A stretch of DNA of 64,000 nt from WHSW01 sp033856255 (lineage in GTDB: Bacteria > Actinomycetota > Thermoleophilia > Solirubrobacterales > 70-9), in NCBI GenBank assembly GCA_033856255.1, contig JAWVFH010000055.1:102075-166074 (forward strand), given 5' to 3'. Positions within the stretch are counted from its first letter, which is position 1; each line of letters begins with the position of its first letter. The translations under genes were made by a program, and so were the position numbers. The notes beneath the pieces are model-generated. The model was not told the origin of the DNA and made no database searches. It was given only the letters and a program-made list of their open reading frames with translations. This document shows, one piece after another, positions 19,163-28,219 of this stretch.

Positions 19163-19809
19163 TACGCCGGCTTCGGATCGCGCCGGCGCCGGATCAGCAG
19201 GTAGGCGATGCCGCCGATGATCGCCGCCGCGACCACGTAGTCGACGTACTCGAGGTTGTGGCGCCAGTCCTCCCAGTTGTCCCCGACCGAGCGCCCGACC
19301 AGCGCCAGCATCGTCACCCAGGGGATGCAGCCGAGAGTCGTGAACACCGTGAAGCGCCAGAACGGCATCCTCGCCACGCCGGCGGGCAGGGAGATGAAGG
19401 TGCGGACGATCGGCAGCATCCTGGCGACGAAGACGGTGATCTCGCCGTGGCGCTCGAACCAGCGATCCGCCCACTCCAGGTGCTTGCGGTTGATGTGGAT
19501 CAGGCGGTTGCGGTCGAGCAGCTCCAGGCGCCCGTAGTAGCCGGCCGCGTAGGCGATCCACGAGCCGACCAGATTGCCGGCGACGCCGGCGACGATGATC
19601 CCGACCAGCGTCATGTCGCCGGTCGAGACGTTGAAGCCGGCGAACAGCATGATCGCCTCGCTGGGGACCGGGATGCAGGCGCTCTCCAGGACCATCAGCA
19701 GGAACACGCCGATCACGCCGACGCTGTCGATGAAGTCGGTCGCCGCGTTGACGATCGGCTCGGTGAGCGAGGCAAGCGGCAGCGCCAGATGGATGCTGAG
19801 CGGGTCCAT
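19162..19809 (-). CDS. DedA family membrane protein
   Basis: The 215-residue protein has the DedA/SNARE-associated fold: LESACIPVPSEAIMLFAG near the N-terminus, GNLVGSWIAYAAGYYGR, and FVARMLPIVRTFISLPAG. DedA proteins flip polyprenyl phosphate or phospholipids. Direct overlap with uppP supports a role in returning undecaprenyl phosphate to the inner leaflet. TAACGT lies eleven bases before the ATG on the minus strand. Confidence 0.93.
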   Translation of the reverse strand: MDPLSIHLALPLASLTEPIVNAATDFIDSVGVIGVFLLMVLESACIPVPSEAIMLFAGFNVSTGDMTLVGIIVAGVAGNLVGSWIAYAAGYYGRLELLDRNRLIHINRKHLEWADRWFERHGEITVFVARMLPIVRTFISLPAGVARMPFWRFTVFTTLGCIPWVTMLALVGRSVGDNWEDWRHNLEYVDYVVAAAIIGGIAYLLIRRRRDPKPA

Positions 19810-19851
19810 GCGAGCCGGACACGTTACCCGCCGGCGGGCCTGGCTCCTCCG

Positions 19852-19857
19852 TACACT
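19852..19857 (+). promoter_or_regulatory. Leaderless -10 element of the polysaccharide gene at 19866
   Basis: TACACT is followed by eight bases and then the ATG at 19866. There is no Shine-Dalgarno in those eight bases. Confidence 0.45.
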
Positions 19858-19865
19858 CGCTCGCG

Positions 19866-21746
19866 ATGAATCGTTTGTCCGACCCTGTCTACAGGCGCCG
19901 GGCGCTCGAATTCGCCGCCGACGCGCTGCTCTGCGCGGCCGCCTTCGCGCTCGCCTTCCTGCTCCGCTTCATCGACGACGCGGGCCGGATCCCCGATCGC
20001 TACGTGACGATGCTCGTCGGCTCGGTCGCCTTCGTCGGGATCGGCAAGTCGCTGGTCCTCGAGCTGCTCGGCCAGCACCATCAGTGGTGGCGCTACTTCC
20101 GCCTCCCCGACCTCTGGCCCCTGGTGCGGGCGCTGGCGGTGGCGAGCGCGATCCTCGTGCTGGTCTTCGTGCTCGCGAAGCCCTACCCGGACAGCCTGCC
20201 GCGCTCGGTGGTGATCTTCGATTTCATCCTCTCCTGCGTCTTCCTCGGCGGCGCCCGGCTGGCGCGCCGCTCGATCGCCGAGCGCCCGACCCGGACCGCG
20301 CGCGTCCGCTCGCGCAGCGTGCTCGTCGTCGGCGCGGGCTCCGGGGGGCAGATGGTGGTCCGCGAGCTGCAACTCAACCCCAACATCGGGGCCCGCGCGA
20401 TCGGCTTCGTCGACGACGACCCCTCGAAGCGCAACATGCGCGCGGTCGGGCTCAAGGTGCTCGGCACGACCGACGAGATCGGCCCGATCCTCGACCGCAC
20501 CTCCCCGGACGAGGTCGTGATCGCGATCCCCTCGGCGCCGGGCGTCCTGCGCGGCAAGGTCGTCGCCGCCTGCCGCGATCGCGAGATCGAGGTCCGCACC
20601 CTGCCGACCGTGTTCGAGCTCCTGCGCGGCGGGGTCCAGCTCACCCGCCAGCTGCGCGAGGTCCGGGTCGAGGACGTGCTCGGGCGCGACCCGGTTGTGA
20701 TGGAGCTCGACCGCGTTGGCGCCTACCTCGAGGACAAGCGCGTCCTGGTCACCGGCGCGGGCGGTTCGATCGGCTCCGAGCTCGTCCGCCAGATCGCCCG
20801 CGTGCGGCCGCGGCTACTCGTCCTCCTCGACCACGCCGAGGACAACCTCTTCCAGATCGATCGCGAGATGACCGCCAACTGGCACTTCACCCGCGTCGAG
20901 TCGGTGCTCGCCGACTGCAAGGAGGGCGACCGGATGCTCGAGGTGATGCAGCGGTTCAAGCCCGAGGTGGTCTTCCACGCCGCCGCCTACAAGCACGTCG
21001 GGCTGATGGAGACGAACCCGCTCGAGGCGCTTCGCAACAACGCGATTGCCACCCAGGTGACGGCGAAGACGGCGGCCGCGTCCGGAGCCGAGAGGTTCGT
21101 GCTGGTCTCCACCGACAAGGCCGTCAACCCGCGCACGGTGATGGGGGCCACGAAGGCGATGGCGGAGTGGATCGTCGCCGCGATCGGGGCGCGCAACCCG
21201 CAGACCAGGTTCACGATCGTCCGCTTCGGCAACGTGCTCGCCTCCTCCGGCAGCGTTGTGCCGATCTTCCGCTCGCAGATCGAGCAGGGGGGGCCGGTGA
21301 CCGTCACCCATCCGGAGATGACCCGCTACTTCATGACCATCCCGGAGGCCGTCCAGCTCGTGATCCAGGCCGGCGACCTCGGCGCCGCGTCGGGCGAGGT
21401 CTACGTGCTCGAGATGGGCGAGCCGGTGAAGATCGTCGACCTGGCCCGCAACATGATCCGCCTCGCGGGCTACGAGCCCGAGACGGACATCGCGATCGAG
21501 ATCATCGGTGTGCGGCCGGGGGAGAAGATCCACGAAGAGCTGTTCAACCTCGACGAGCGCCCCCAGCAGACGACCGCCGAGCGGATCGTGCGAGCGGTGC
21601 GGGCTCAATCGCTCGATCCGGACTGGGTCGAGAAGACGGTCGAGGAACTCCTGGAGCTGGTCGCCTCCGGCGACGAGGCCGGGCTGGCGGAGCACGTGGT
21701 GGCGCTGATGGGCGGCGAGGGCACGGCGCGCCACACGCTCGCCTGA
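19866..21746 (+). CDS. CapD-type nucleoside-diphosphate-sugar epimerase/dehydratase
   Basis: The 626-residue protein has four N-terminal membrane helices, a CoA-binding-like Rossmann segment (VLVVGAGSGGQ near 155) and a second, catalytic Rossmann domain (VLVTGAGGSIGSE near 293, HAAAYKHV near 375, STDKAVNP near 418). This is the architecture of membrane UDP-GlcNAc 4,6-dehydratases such as CapD/PglF, which make diamino- or deoxy-sugars that start capsule or glycan synthesis. It opens the polysaccharide region. Confidence 0.94.
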   Translation: MNRLSDPVYRRRALEFAADALLCAAAFALAFLLRFIDDAGRIPDRYVTMLVGSVAFVGIGKSLVLELLGQHHQWWRYFRLPDLWPLVRALAVASAILVLVFVLAKPYPDSLPRSVVIFDFILSCVFLGGARLARRSIAERPTRTARVRSRSVLVVGAGSGGQMVVRELQLNPNIGARAIGFVDDDPSKRNMRAVGLKVLGTTDEIGPILDRTSPDEVVIAIPSAPGVLRGKVVAACRDREIEVRTLPTVFELLRGGVQLTRQLREVRVEDVLGRDPVVMELDRVGAYLEDKRVLVTGAGGSIGSELVRQIARVRPRLLVLLDHAEDNLFQIDREMTANWHFTRVESVLADCKEGDRMLEVMQRFKPEVVFHAAAYKHVGLMETNPLEALRNNAIATQVTAKTAAASGAERFVLVSTDKAVNPRTVMGATKAMAEWIVAAIGARNPQTRFTIVRFGNVLASSGSVVPIFRSQIEQGGPVTVTHPEMTRYFMTIPEAVQLVIQAGDLGAASGEVYVLEMGEPVKIVDLARNMIRLAGYEPETDIAIEIIGVRPGEKIHEELFNLDERPQQTTAERIVRAVRAQSLDPDWVEKTVEELLELVASGDEAGLAEHVVALMGGEGTARHTLA

Positions 21747-21771
21747 TCGGCAAGACTCCCGCGCTCAGCTT

Positions 21772-22563
21772 ATGACCGACCTGATCGACCGGATCGGGCC
21801 CTTCCTCGGCATCGCCGCGTTCCTGGGCCTCGCGATCCTCGCCTTCCTGATCATCCAGCAGGCCCGTGAGGTCCGCCGGCTGAGGGAATGGGCGGGGCGC
21901 GCGCCCGAGCGCGCCGGCGAGGCGCTGGACGCCGAGGCCGCGGCGGCCGAGGCAAAGGGCGAGGAGGTCCCGGAGCCGGAGGTCGAGGAGGCGCCTCCGA
22001 GCAGAGCGGCGCTGTGGATGCGCGCAGTGCGGGCGTCCGCCGCCGAGCGCTTCGCCGCGGTCGATCGCCGCCTGCCGGTCGACCCGCGCTGGCTGCTCGC
22101 CGTGCTCGCCGCGGCGCTGGTCGCCGTCGCGGTCGTGACCAGCGGCTTCGGCCTGGTCGGTGGCGGCGACAGCGGCGACTCGCAGGGCGGTAAGCACGGC
22201 GGCGGCAAGCAGGAGCAGAAGAAGGTCGAGGTGGCCGTCCTCAACGCCACCCAGGAGGAGTCCGTCGACGGCACCGTGATCGCCGGGGTCCAGGGCCTCG
22301 CCGGCGTGGTCGCCAAGCAGGTGGTGCAACCGGTCAAGGGCTACGCCGTCGGCGAGAAGACCGACGCCTCCTCCGGGCTCGACCGGACGACGATCATGTT
22401 CGAGCCCGACAACGAGGCCGACGCGAACGCGCTCGCCGACGCGGTCACCGACCAGCTCGGCCAGCCCGAGGTGACGCCGATGATCAGCGACGTCCGCGAT
22501 CTCGCGGGTGGCGCTCCGCTGGCGCTCGTCGTCGGCAGGGACAACGCCGACTTCGGCAACTAG
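21772..22563 (+). CDS. Membrane protein with LytR_C domain (copy 1)
   Basis: The 263-residue protein has an N-terminal transmembrane helix (residues about 10-28), a Glu/Ala-rich helical linker, a second helix at about 103-122, a Gly/Lys-rich spacer, and a C-terminal domain starting VEVAVLNAT. That start and the later DLAGGAPLALVVGRD match the LytR C-terminal domain found alone or behind LytR-CpsA-Psr enzymes. It has the same layout as the next gene and is surely a paralogue. Its role is probably in wall polymer attachment. Confidence 0.85.
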   Translation: MTDLIDRIGPFLGIAAFLGLAILAFLIIQQAREVRRLREWAGRAPERAGEALDAEAAAAEAKGEEVPEPEVEEAPPSRAALWMRAVRASAAERFAAVDRRLPVDPRWLLAVLAAALVAVAVVTSGFGLVGGGDSGDSQGGKHGGGKQEQKKVEVAVLNATQEESVDGTVIAGVQGLAGVVAKQVVQPVKGYAVGEKTDASSGLDRTTIMFEPDNEADANALADAVTDQLGQPEVTPMISDVRDLAGGAPLALVVGRDNADFGN

Positions 22564-22574
22564 AGGCGGCCGCC

Positions 22575-23360
22575 GTGCAGGTCCACGAGATCTTCGACAC
22601 GGTTGGCGGTTTCATCGCGCTCGGATCGCTGCTCGGCCTCCTGCTCCTGCTTCCTCTCTATCTGTCCCAGCGCCGCGACGTCCGCCGCCTGCACGCCTGG
22701 ATGGAGGGCGAGCCGGAGTACGCGGCGGAGAACCTGAAGACCAGCGAGCGGCGCCTCGACAGCGCCGAGGCGGAGCTCGAGCAGGTGCTCGGGGAGACGG
22801 CGATCGCCGAGTCCGGGACGACGCCGGCCGGCGGGATCTCGGCGGCCACCCGGGTCACGCACGAGCGACCGGCCCTCGAGCGGATCACGATGGAGCGCGC
22901 GGCGTTGCAGCCGCACCCGCGCTGGCGCCGGTTCGTCGATCGCGCGACCCAGCCCAGGATCCTGGTCGCGATCGGGCTCGGCGCTCTGCTGCTCGGGGCG
23001 GGCGCGATCTTCGTCTCCCAGCAGCTGCTCTCCAACGACGAGGGACCCCGCGGCCCCCACGTGGGGGCGATCAACCGGGCCGACGTCGAGGTGGCGGTGC
23101 TTAACGGCACCTCGATCAACGGGCTGGCGGGCAAGGTCGCCTCCGACATCGAGGCCAGCGGCTACAAGGTCGGGGCGATCACCAACACAGCGCCCGGTCT
23201 GAAGAAGACGGAGGTTCTCTTCGCCGACGGCCAGAAGGCGGCGGCCCAGAAGGTCGCTCGCGACCTCGGAGTGCAGAAGGTCGCTCCGCTCGATCACGAC
23301 CTGCGCCAGCTCGCCGGGGGCGCCGATGTCGTCGTGGTCGCCGGCGAGGACCGGGCTTGA
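22575..23360 (+). CDS. Membrane protein with LytR_C domain (copy 2)
   Basis: The 261-residue protein repeats the plan of its neighbour: N-terminal helix (about 10-31), charged linker with EYAAENLKTSERRLDSAEAE, a second helix near 135-155 and a LytR_C domain (VEVAVLNGTSINGLAGKVA, ending LAGGADVVVVAGED). The GTG start at 22575 is 11 bp after the stop of copy 1. Its TGA overlaps the TTG start of the next gene. Confidence 0.85.
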   Translation: MQVHEIFDTVGGFIALGSLLGLLLLLPLYLSQRRDVRRLHAWMEGEPEYAAENLKTSERRLDSAEAELEQVLGETAIAESGTTPAGGISAATRVTHERPALERITMERAALQPHPRWRRFVDRATQPRILVAIGLGALLLGAGAIFVSQQLLSNDEGPRGPHVGAINRADVEVAVLNGTSINGLAGKVASDIEASGYKVGAITNTAPGLKKTEVLFADGQKAAAQKVARDLGVQKVAPLDHDLRQLAGGADVVVVAGEDRA

Positions 23361-23821
23361 ACCGCCGCGTCTCGCTGGGCGCGGTGCTGTTCTTCTGTGC
23401 GCTCGCGGCCACCCTGGTCACCGCCGTGATCGTGGTCAGGGCACGGACCCCGGACCTGGTGCTCGAGGTCACGGACCCGCCGGCCGCCAACCCGGCCGAG
23501 TTCACGCCGGGCGGCCCGCCCCCGAACGAGGTCCCGATCACCTTCTTCGTCCGCGAGGACGACGGCCACGCCCTGGTCGGGATCGTTGACAGCCACGAGA
23601 ACATCGTCCGCACGCTCGATAGCGACGTCGCCCTCGCCAAGCACCGCCGCGTCACCTACACCTGGGACGGGCGCACCGACGGCGGCGAGCTCGCTCCGGC
23701 CGGCCGCTACCGGCTGGTGGTCGAGCTGCCGAGCGAGGACCGGGAGATGATCTGGCCGCGGCGGATCACCCTGCTGCCGGCAGCGATCGAGAACGCGCAA
23801 GCGGAGGCCGACTCCTCGTGA
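23357..23821 (+). CDS. Exported protein with FlgD-like Ig domain
   Basis: The 154-residue protein has an N-terminal hydrophobic helix and an extracellular beta domain with the FlgD_ig pattern (VRTLDS, then TYTWDGRTDGGELAPAGRYRLVVEL). Such domains occur as accessory Ig folds in surface proteins. The start is TTG at 23357, overlapping the preceding TGA (TTGA), and its own stop overlaps the next GTG, so it belongs to the polysaccharide operon. Confidence 0.8.
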   Translation: MNRRVSLGAVLFFCALAATLVTAVIVVRARTPDLVLEVTDPPAANPAEFTPGGPPPNEVPITFFVREDDGHALVGIVDSHENIVRTLDSDVALAKHRRVTYTWDGRTDGGELAPAGRYRLVVELPSEDREMIWPRRITLLPAAIENAQAEADSS

Positions 23822-25335
23822 AGGCGTCGGCTCTGGAGCTGCTCGGGATGCTGGGCGCCTGCGGCGGCGCGGCGACCGCCGTAATCGCCCGCGATCGCCG
23901 GGTTCAGGTCGCGGCGATGGCGGCAGCGCTCGTGATCGCCCCGATCCTGGTCGCCGGTGACGTCTGGGACGAGCCCCGCGTGATCGACTTCCGGCACAGC
24001 CCGGCGCAGATCGCCGCCGGGGCCGTCCTCGCGATCGGCGCCCTCGTCCTCCTCACGGCCGCCTTTCGCCGCTGGCCCGGTGCGTTCCCCGTCCTGGCCG
24101 TCGCCGTCCTGCCCCTGCGGGTCCCGCTCGAGATCGGCGGCGAGACCGCGAACCTCCTGGTCCCGCTCTACCTGGTGATCGCCGCCGGCGTGATCGCCAG
24201 GGCGCGGGTCGAGCGGCCGCCGCGCTCCGAGGATGCCTGGCCGACCCGGCTGCGCTGGGCGCTCGGTGCGACCCTGGTCCTCTACGCGATCCAGGCGAGC
24301 TACTCGGTGGACGTGCCGAACGCGATCGAGAACATCGGCTTCTTCCTCACCCCGTTCGCCGTCCTCTTCGCGCTGCTCGCCGACCTCGACTGGTCGGCGG
24401 CGCTGCTGCGAAGAACGCTGATCGCGGTCGCCGCCGTCGCCGCCGCCTGCGCGCTCGTCGGCATCTACCAGTACTTCGCCCGCGACCTGTTCCTCAACCC
24501 GGAGCTCTTCGACGCCAACGAGCTGCACGTCTACTTCCGCGTCAACTCGGTCTTCTTCGATCCCAACGTCTTCGGCCGCTACCTGGCGCTGGCGTTGGCC
24601 GCGATCGCCGCCTGTCTCGCCTGGGGGGGCGAGCGCCGCGAGCTCGGGATCGGCGTCGCCGCCTTCGCCCTGATCCTCGCCTGTCTCGCCCTCAGCTACT
24701 CGCTGACCAGCTTCGCGGCCCTGATCGCCGGTCTCGCCACCGTCGGGATCCTGCGCTGGCGCTGGCGCGGGGCGGCCGCGATCGCCGCCTTCGGCGTCGT
24801 TTCGCTGGCGGCCCTGCTGATCGCCGGCGGCACCCCGACCTCCGACATCCAGACCGACCGCAGCATCGACAGCGGTCACTCCGACCTCGCCCGCGGGGGC
24901 CTGGTGCTGTTCGGCCTGCTCGATCCCGAGCCGCCCGGCGCGGGGGTGGCGCGCCCGCCGCTCGCCGGCGAGGACGTCGGACGCCCGATCGCCGGCTACG
25001 GCTCCGGCTCCTTCGGGCGCGCCTTCTTCGATCACATCGAGCCGGCGCGGACCACCGTGTCGCACTCGGAGCCGATCACCGTCGCCGCCGAGCAGGGGGT
25101 GATCGGCCTGATGGTCTACGTCGCCCTGCTCGTCTGCGCGCTGGCGACGGTGCTCGGAGCCTCCGCCGGCGCCTCGCTCGCCCGCGCCGCCGTCGCGGCG
25201 TGCTTCGTCGCCATCCTGGTCGACAGCCTCGGCTACACGGGCTTCGCGATCGATCCCGCGATGTGGGCGCTGCTCGGCCTCGGGGTCGCCCTGCGGCGGA
25301 GTCCGCCCGGCTCCTCGGCGACCATTCCGGCCTAG
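23818..25335 (+). CDS. O-antigen ligase/polymerase-like membrane protein
   Basis: The 505-residue protein is almost wholly hydrophobic with about eleven spans and the Wzy/WaaL layout. A large loop in the middle holds NSVFFDPNVFGRYLAL, and a long periplasmic-side loop follows at about 340-410, as in O-antigen ligases and polymerases that join undecaprenyl-linked oligosaccharides. Located between capsule-sugar synthesis and a flippase, it is the likely polymerase of this locus. Confidence 0.88.
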   Translation: MKASALELLGMLGACGGAATAVIARDRRVQVAAMAAALVIAPILVAGDVWDEPRVIDFRHSPAQIAAGAVLAIGALVLLTAAFRRWPGAFPVLAVAVLPLRVPLEIGGETANLLVPLYLVIAAGVIARARVERPPRSEDAWPTRLRWALGATLVLYAIQASYSVDVPNAIENIGFFLTPFAVLFALLADLDWSAALLRRTLIAVAAVAAACALVGIYQYFARDLFLNPELFDANELHVYFRVNSVFFDPNVFGRYLALALAAIAACLAWGGERRELGIGVAAFALILACLALSYSLTSFAALIAGLATVGILRWRWRGAAAIAAFGVVSLAALLIAGGTPTSDIQTDRSIDSGHSDLARGGLVLFGLLDPEPPGAGVARPPLAGEDVGRPIAGYGSGSFGRAFFDHIEPARTTVSHSEPITVAAEQGVIGLMVYVALLVCALATVLGASAGASLARAAVAACFVAILVDSLGYTGFAIDPAMWALLGLGVALRRSPPGSSATIPA

Positions 25336-25503
25336 ATGAATGATTCCCAATCCCCGCGCACCCGGATGACGCACGGATACCGTCGCCGGGTCGGGCCCGT
25401 CGGGACTCGCCCATGCCCACCGGCATGGCCTTCGCCCGCCGGCCACGCCCGGCTCGGTCCCGCGCGCCCCCGGGCACACGCTGATCAGGAATCAGTCATC
25501 TAG
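25336..25503 (+). CDS. Doubtful 55-codon ORF filling the gap between two genes
   Basis: An ATG directly follows the TAG of the O-antigen-ligase gene, and the frame stays open to a TAG that directly precedes the flippase ATG. The product is Arg/Pro-rich with no helix or motif, and there is no Shine-Dalgarno. The same stretch holds a perfect hairpin (25411-25428), so it may simply be a non-coding spacer. I recognise no family. Confidence 0.2.
   Translation: MNDSQSPRTRMTHGYRRRVGPVGTRPCPPAWPSPAGHARLGPARPRAHADQESVI
25411..25428 (+). terminator. Hairpin between the ligase-like gene and flippase gene
   Basis: CCATGCC pairs perfectly with GGCATGG around the four-base loop CACC. There is no T-run, so it could be a weak terminator or an mRNA processing stem. 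Confidence 0.35.
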
Positions 25504-27054
25504 ATGTCCGAGTACCTGCGCCGCCTCGCGACCACCGGGGCCGCCTACACGGCCTCGAGCGTGCTCTCGAAGCTCATCGCGGTCGCGCTGCTGCCGCTCT
25601 ACACGGCCTATCTGACGCCCAGCGACTACGGCGCCGCCGAGGTCGTGTTCGCCTCGGTGATCGCGATCAGCATCGTGGTCCGCCTCGGTCTGATCGAGGC
25701 GCTTCTGCGCTTCTACTACCTGCCCGGGATCGATCGCGGCGCCGTCGTCAGGACCGGCTTCGCGGCGCTGTTCTGGGCGACGACGGCCGGGGCGCTGGTC
25801 GCGCTCCCGTTCGCCGAGCCGATCTCCCGGGCGCTGCTCGACCACGCTGACCCGGCGCTGGTCCGGATCGGCGTCCTCGGCCTCTGGACGCTGACCCTGT
25901 GGGAGTACGCGCTCACCCTGCTGCGGGTCGACGAGCGCGCCCGCGCCTACTTCGGGCTCACGGTGCTCAACGTCCTGGCGACGATTCCGGTCACCGTCTG
26001 GCTCGTAGTGGTCGAAGACGAGGGCGCCGCCGGGATCCTCTGGGGCACCTTCGGCACCGGTGTCGCCTTCCTCGCCGTGCAGCTCTGGCGCGAGCGGCGC
26101 CGGCTCTCGCTCGCGTTCGAAGCGACGCTGCTGCGGCGGATGATCCGCTTCGGCCTGCCGACGATGCCTGCCGAGCTCACCCTCTACTCCCTCAACTTCA
26201 TCGACCGGATCCTGATCGTCCGCCTCGCCGGCCTCGCCGAGGCCGGCCTCTACGCGCTGGCGATCAAGTTCGCCCAGGGAATCAACGTGCTGGCCCGCGG
26301 GTTCCAGCTCGCCTTCCCGCCCCTCGCCTACTCGATCGCCGACGACGACGAGGCGCGGCGCGCCTACAGCCTGATCCTCACCTGGTTCGCCGCCGTCTGC
26401 GCCTTCGCCGTCGCCGGGCTCTGGCTGCTGTCGCGCTGGATCGTCGAGCTGCTGGCGGCGCCCGAGTTCTTCGCGGCCCACGAGGCGATCGGGCTGCTCG
26501 CGACCGGGGTTTCGCTCTACGCCATCTACCTGGTGCTGGTGGTGATCCTCGGCCGCACCGGGCGGACCGAGTTCAACCTCCCGGCGACGGTCGCCGGAAC
26601 GGTCGTCAACATCGTCCTCAACCTGATCCTGATCCCCTCGCAGGGCATCGTCGGCGCCGGGATCGCGCTCGTCGCCTCCTACCTCGTGGTCCTCGTGCTC
26701 ATGTACGCGCTCACTCAGCGCCTCTTCCCCGTCCCCTACGAATGGGGCCGGCTGGCGCTGCTGGTCGGTGTCACGGCGGCGACCGTCGCCGCCGGCGAGC
26801 TGCTGCTGCCGACCCACGGTTTCGTCGGCTTCGCGACCCGGACGCTGCTCTGGCTGGCGATGCCGCTGATCCTGCTCGCGACCGGCTTCCTGACCGCCGA
26901 GGAGCGGACCGGGATCCGGGCGATGCTGCGCCCGGCGGCGGTGCTCGAGCGGTTGCAGGCCGCCGCGGCACGGCCGGCGTCGCCGGAGGACGAGGACGCC
27001 GGTTATGCGGCGGAGGTCTACGAGTCGGTGCGGGCCGACGAGGATCTGCGTTGA
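25504..27054 (+). CDS. Wzx-type polysaccharide flippase
   Basis: The 516-residue protein has about twelve to fourteen spans and the MATE/MOP-superfamily start typical of Wzx (GAAYTASSVLSKLIAVALLPLYTAYLTP without the usual Gly-rich loop). It would move lipid-linked repeat units across the membrane, with the polymerase encoded just upstream. The C-terminal tail is soluble and acidic. The ATG follows a TAG with no spacer; an AGGA lies 13 bases upstream, rather far. Confidence 0.9.
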   Translation: MSEYLRRLATTGAAYTASSVLSKLIAVALLPLYTAYLTPSDYGAAEVVFASVIAISIVVRLGLIEALLRFYYLPGIDRGAVVRTGFAALFWATTAGALVALPFAEPISRALLDHADPALVRIGVLGLWTLTLWEYALTLLRVDERARAYFGLTVLNVLATIPVTVWLVVVEDEGAAGILWGTFGTGVAFLAVQLWRERRRLSLAFEATLLRRMIRFGLPTMPAELTLYSLNFIDRILIVRLAGLAEAGLYALAIKFAQGINVLARGFQLAFPPLAYSIADDDEARRAYSLILTWFAAVCAFAVAGLWLLSRWIVELLAAPEFFAAHEAIGLLATGVSLYAIYLVLVVILGRTGRTEFNLPATVAGTVVNIVLNLILIPSQGIVGAGIALVASYLVVLVLMYALTQRLFPVPYEWGRLALLVGVTAATVAAGELLLPTHGFVGFATRTLLWLAMPLILLATGFLTAEERTGIRAMLRPAAVLERLQAAAARPASPEDEDAGYAAEVYESVRADEDLR

Positions 27055-27081
27055 GCCCGGCGAAGCTGGTAGCTGAGAGCC

Positions 27082-27555
27082 ATGATCGCCTACGTCCCGC
27101 CGCTGCTGTTCGTCCTCTCCTGGGTCTTCGCCCTGATCGGCTGGGACGCCCCGGGCGCCAACTCCTCGACGCCCTTCGACGAGCAGGCGCTGCGCTGGAT
27201 CCTCTTCCTCGGCATGGGCTGGAGCCTGGCCGGCGGCTCGCTCAGCCACACGGTCTTCGCACGCGACACCGCGAAATCGATCGGCTGGGAGACGAACGGC
27301 TTTCAGTACGAGGTTGGGTTCGCGAGCCTCGGCATCGGCCTCGCCGGGATCTACGTCGCCAATCACACCGACTCCGTCGCCTGGGTGGCCGCCTCGCTGG
27401 CCGGTGGCATCTTCCTGCTGCTCGCCGGCGCCAACCACGTGGTCGAGATCTTCCGCGACCGCAACTACGCGCCCGGCAACACGGCGATCCTGATCAGCGA
27501 CTTCGGCATCCCGATCTCGCTGCTCGCCCTGCTGCTCGCCACCAACGCGATCTAG
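27082..27555 (+). CDS. Conserved four-helix membrane protein (DUF6790-like)
   Basis: The 157-residue protein has four predicted transmembrane helices. The segments GWETNGFQYEVGFASLG and GANHVVEIFRDRNYAPGN are the conserved parts of a family of small bacterial membrane proteins that I know only as a DUF (probably DUF6790). Function is unknown. Its TAG shares the tetranucleotide CTAG with the stop of the convergent TetR gene. Confidence 0.75.
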   Translation: MIAYVPPLLFVLSWVFALIGWDAPGANSSTPFDEQALRWILFLGMGWSLAGGSLSHTVFARDTAKSIGWETNGFQYEVGFASLGIGLAGIYVANHTDSVAWVAASLAGGIFLLLAGANHVVEIFRDRNYAPGNTAILISDFGIPISLLALLLATNAI

Positions 27556-28148
27556 CCGCCCGCCTGCCCCGTCCAGCGCTCGCCCTGCGCGAGCCGCGCG
27601 AAGCCCACCCAGAGCGCGTTCATCGCCGCCGCGACGACCTGCTCGCGCGGAACCTGACGATGGTCGTACCACCACAGCGCCAGGCCGGCAATCGCGGAGC
27701 GCAGCAGCTCGATGACCATCTCGCGGGCGACGCGCTCGTCCGATCCGGCGATCGCTCCGGCGCCGGGCAGGGTTTCGAGTAGCGGCAGCAGGCCGGCGCT
27801 GCTCTGCGCCTGGATCTCGCGATGGACGGCCTGGACCTCGGGCTCCCCCGTGGTGTCGCGGAAGATCATCCGCCAGGCATAGGGATGCGCTTCGACGTAC
27901 GCGAACCAGGCGTCGAGCGCCTGGGGGATGCGCACCTCCGGCGGCGAATCGCCGGCCAGGTTGCGGCGCCAGACCTCGCGCATCTCCCCCAGATGGCGAG
28001 CCAGCAGACGCGCGTGCAGGTCGGCCTTCGAGTCGAAGTGGTCGTAGACGACCGGCGCCGAGACGCCCGAGCGCCTCGCGATCTCGTCGATCGTCGCCGC
28101 GCCGTAGCCGCGCTCGGCGAAGACCTCGGTCGCCACGCGCTCGATCAC
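27552..28148 (-). CDS. TetR family transcriptional regulator
   Basis: The 198-residue protein has a TetR helix-turn-helix (FAERGYGAATIDEIARRSGVSAPVVYDHFDSKADLHARLL) and an all-helical ligand domain with a Trp-rich C-terminus. The GTG at 28148 gives a short N-terminal arm; the frame is open further upstream but has no better start. It is divergent from a small membrane-protein gene, and the 8-6-8 palindrome at 28170 is its probable operator, so it likely represses both directions. Confidence 0.9.
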   Translation of the reverse strand: MIERVATEVFAERGYGAATIDEIARRSGVSAPVVYDHFDSKADLHARLLARHLGEMREVWRRNLAGDSPPEVRIPQALDAWFAYVEAHPYAWRMIFRDTTGEPEVQAVHREIQAQSSAGLLPLLETLPGAGAIAGSDERVAREMVIELLRSAIAGLALWWYDHRQVPREQVVAAAMNALWVGFARLAQGERWTGQAGG

Positions 28149-28169
28149 CTCGCGGCGCTCTTCCTTCGC

Positions 28170-28191
28170 TAACCTAATAGCCGTTAGGTTA
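28170..28191. promoter_or_regulatory. TetR operator overlapping two face-to-face -10 elements
   Basis: TAACCTAA at 28170-28177 and TTAGGTTA at 28184-28191 form a perfect palindrome around TAGCCG. Each arm contains TAGGTT when read outward, giving a -10 hexamer on both strands: 28185-28190 for the gene at 28220 and 28176-28171 for the TetR gene. Binding of the dimer would block both promoters. Confidence 0.65.
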
Positions 28192-28219
28192 ACCCTCGCT
28201 GAGGATGATCGGAGCTCAG

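Noticed and set aside
25492..27675. A 727-codon minus-strand frame opposite the flippase
   Set aside because: Its composition is that of a reverse-complement shadow with long runs of Asp/Arg/Gly. The plus strand encodes a recognisable flippase and membrane protein.
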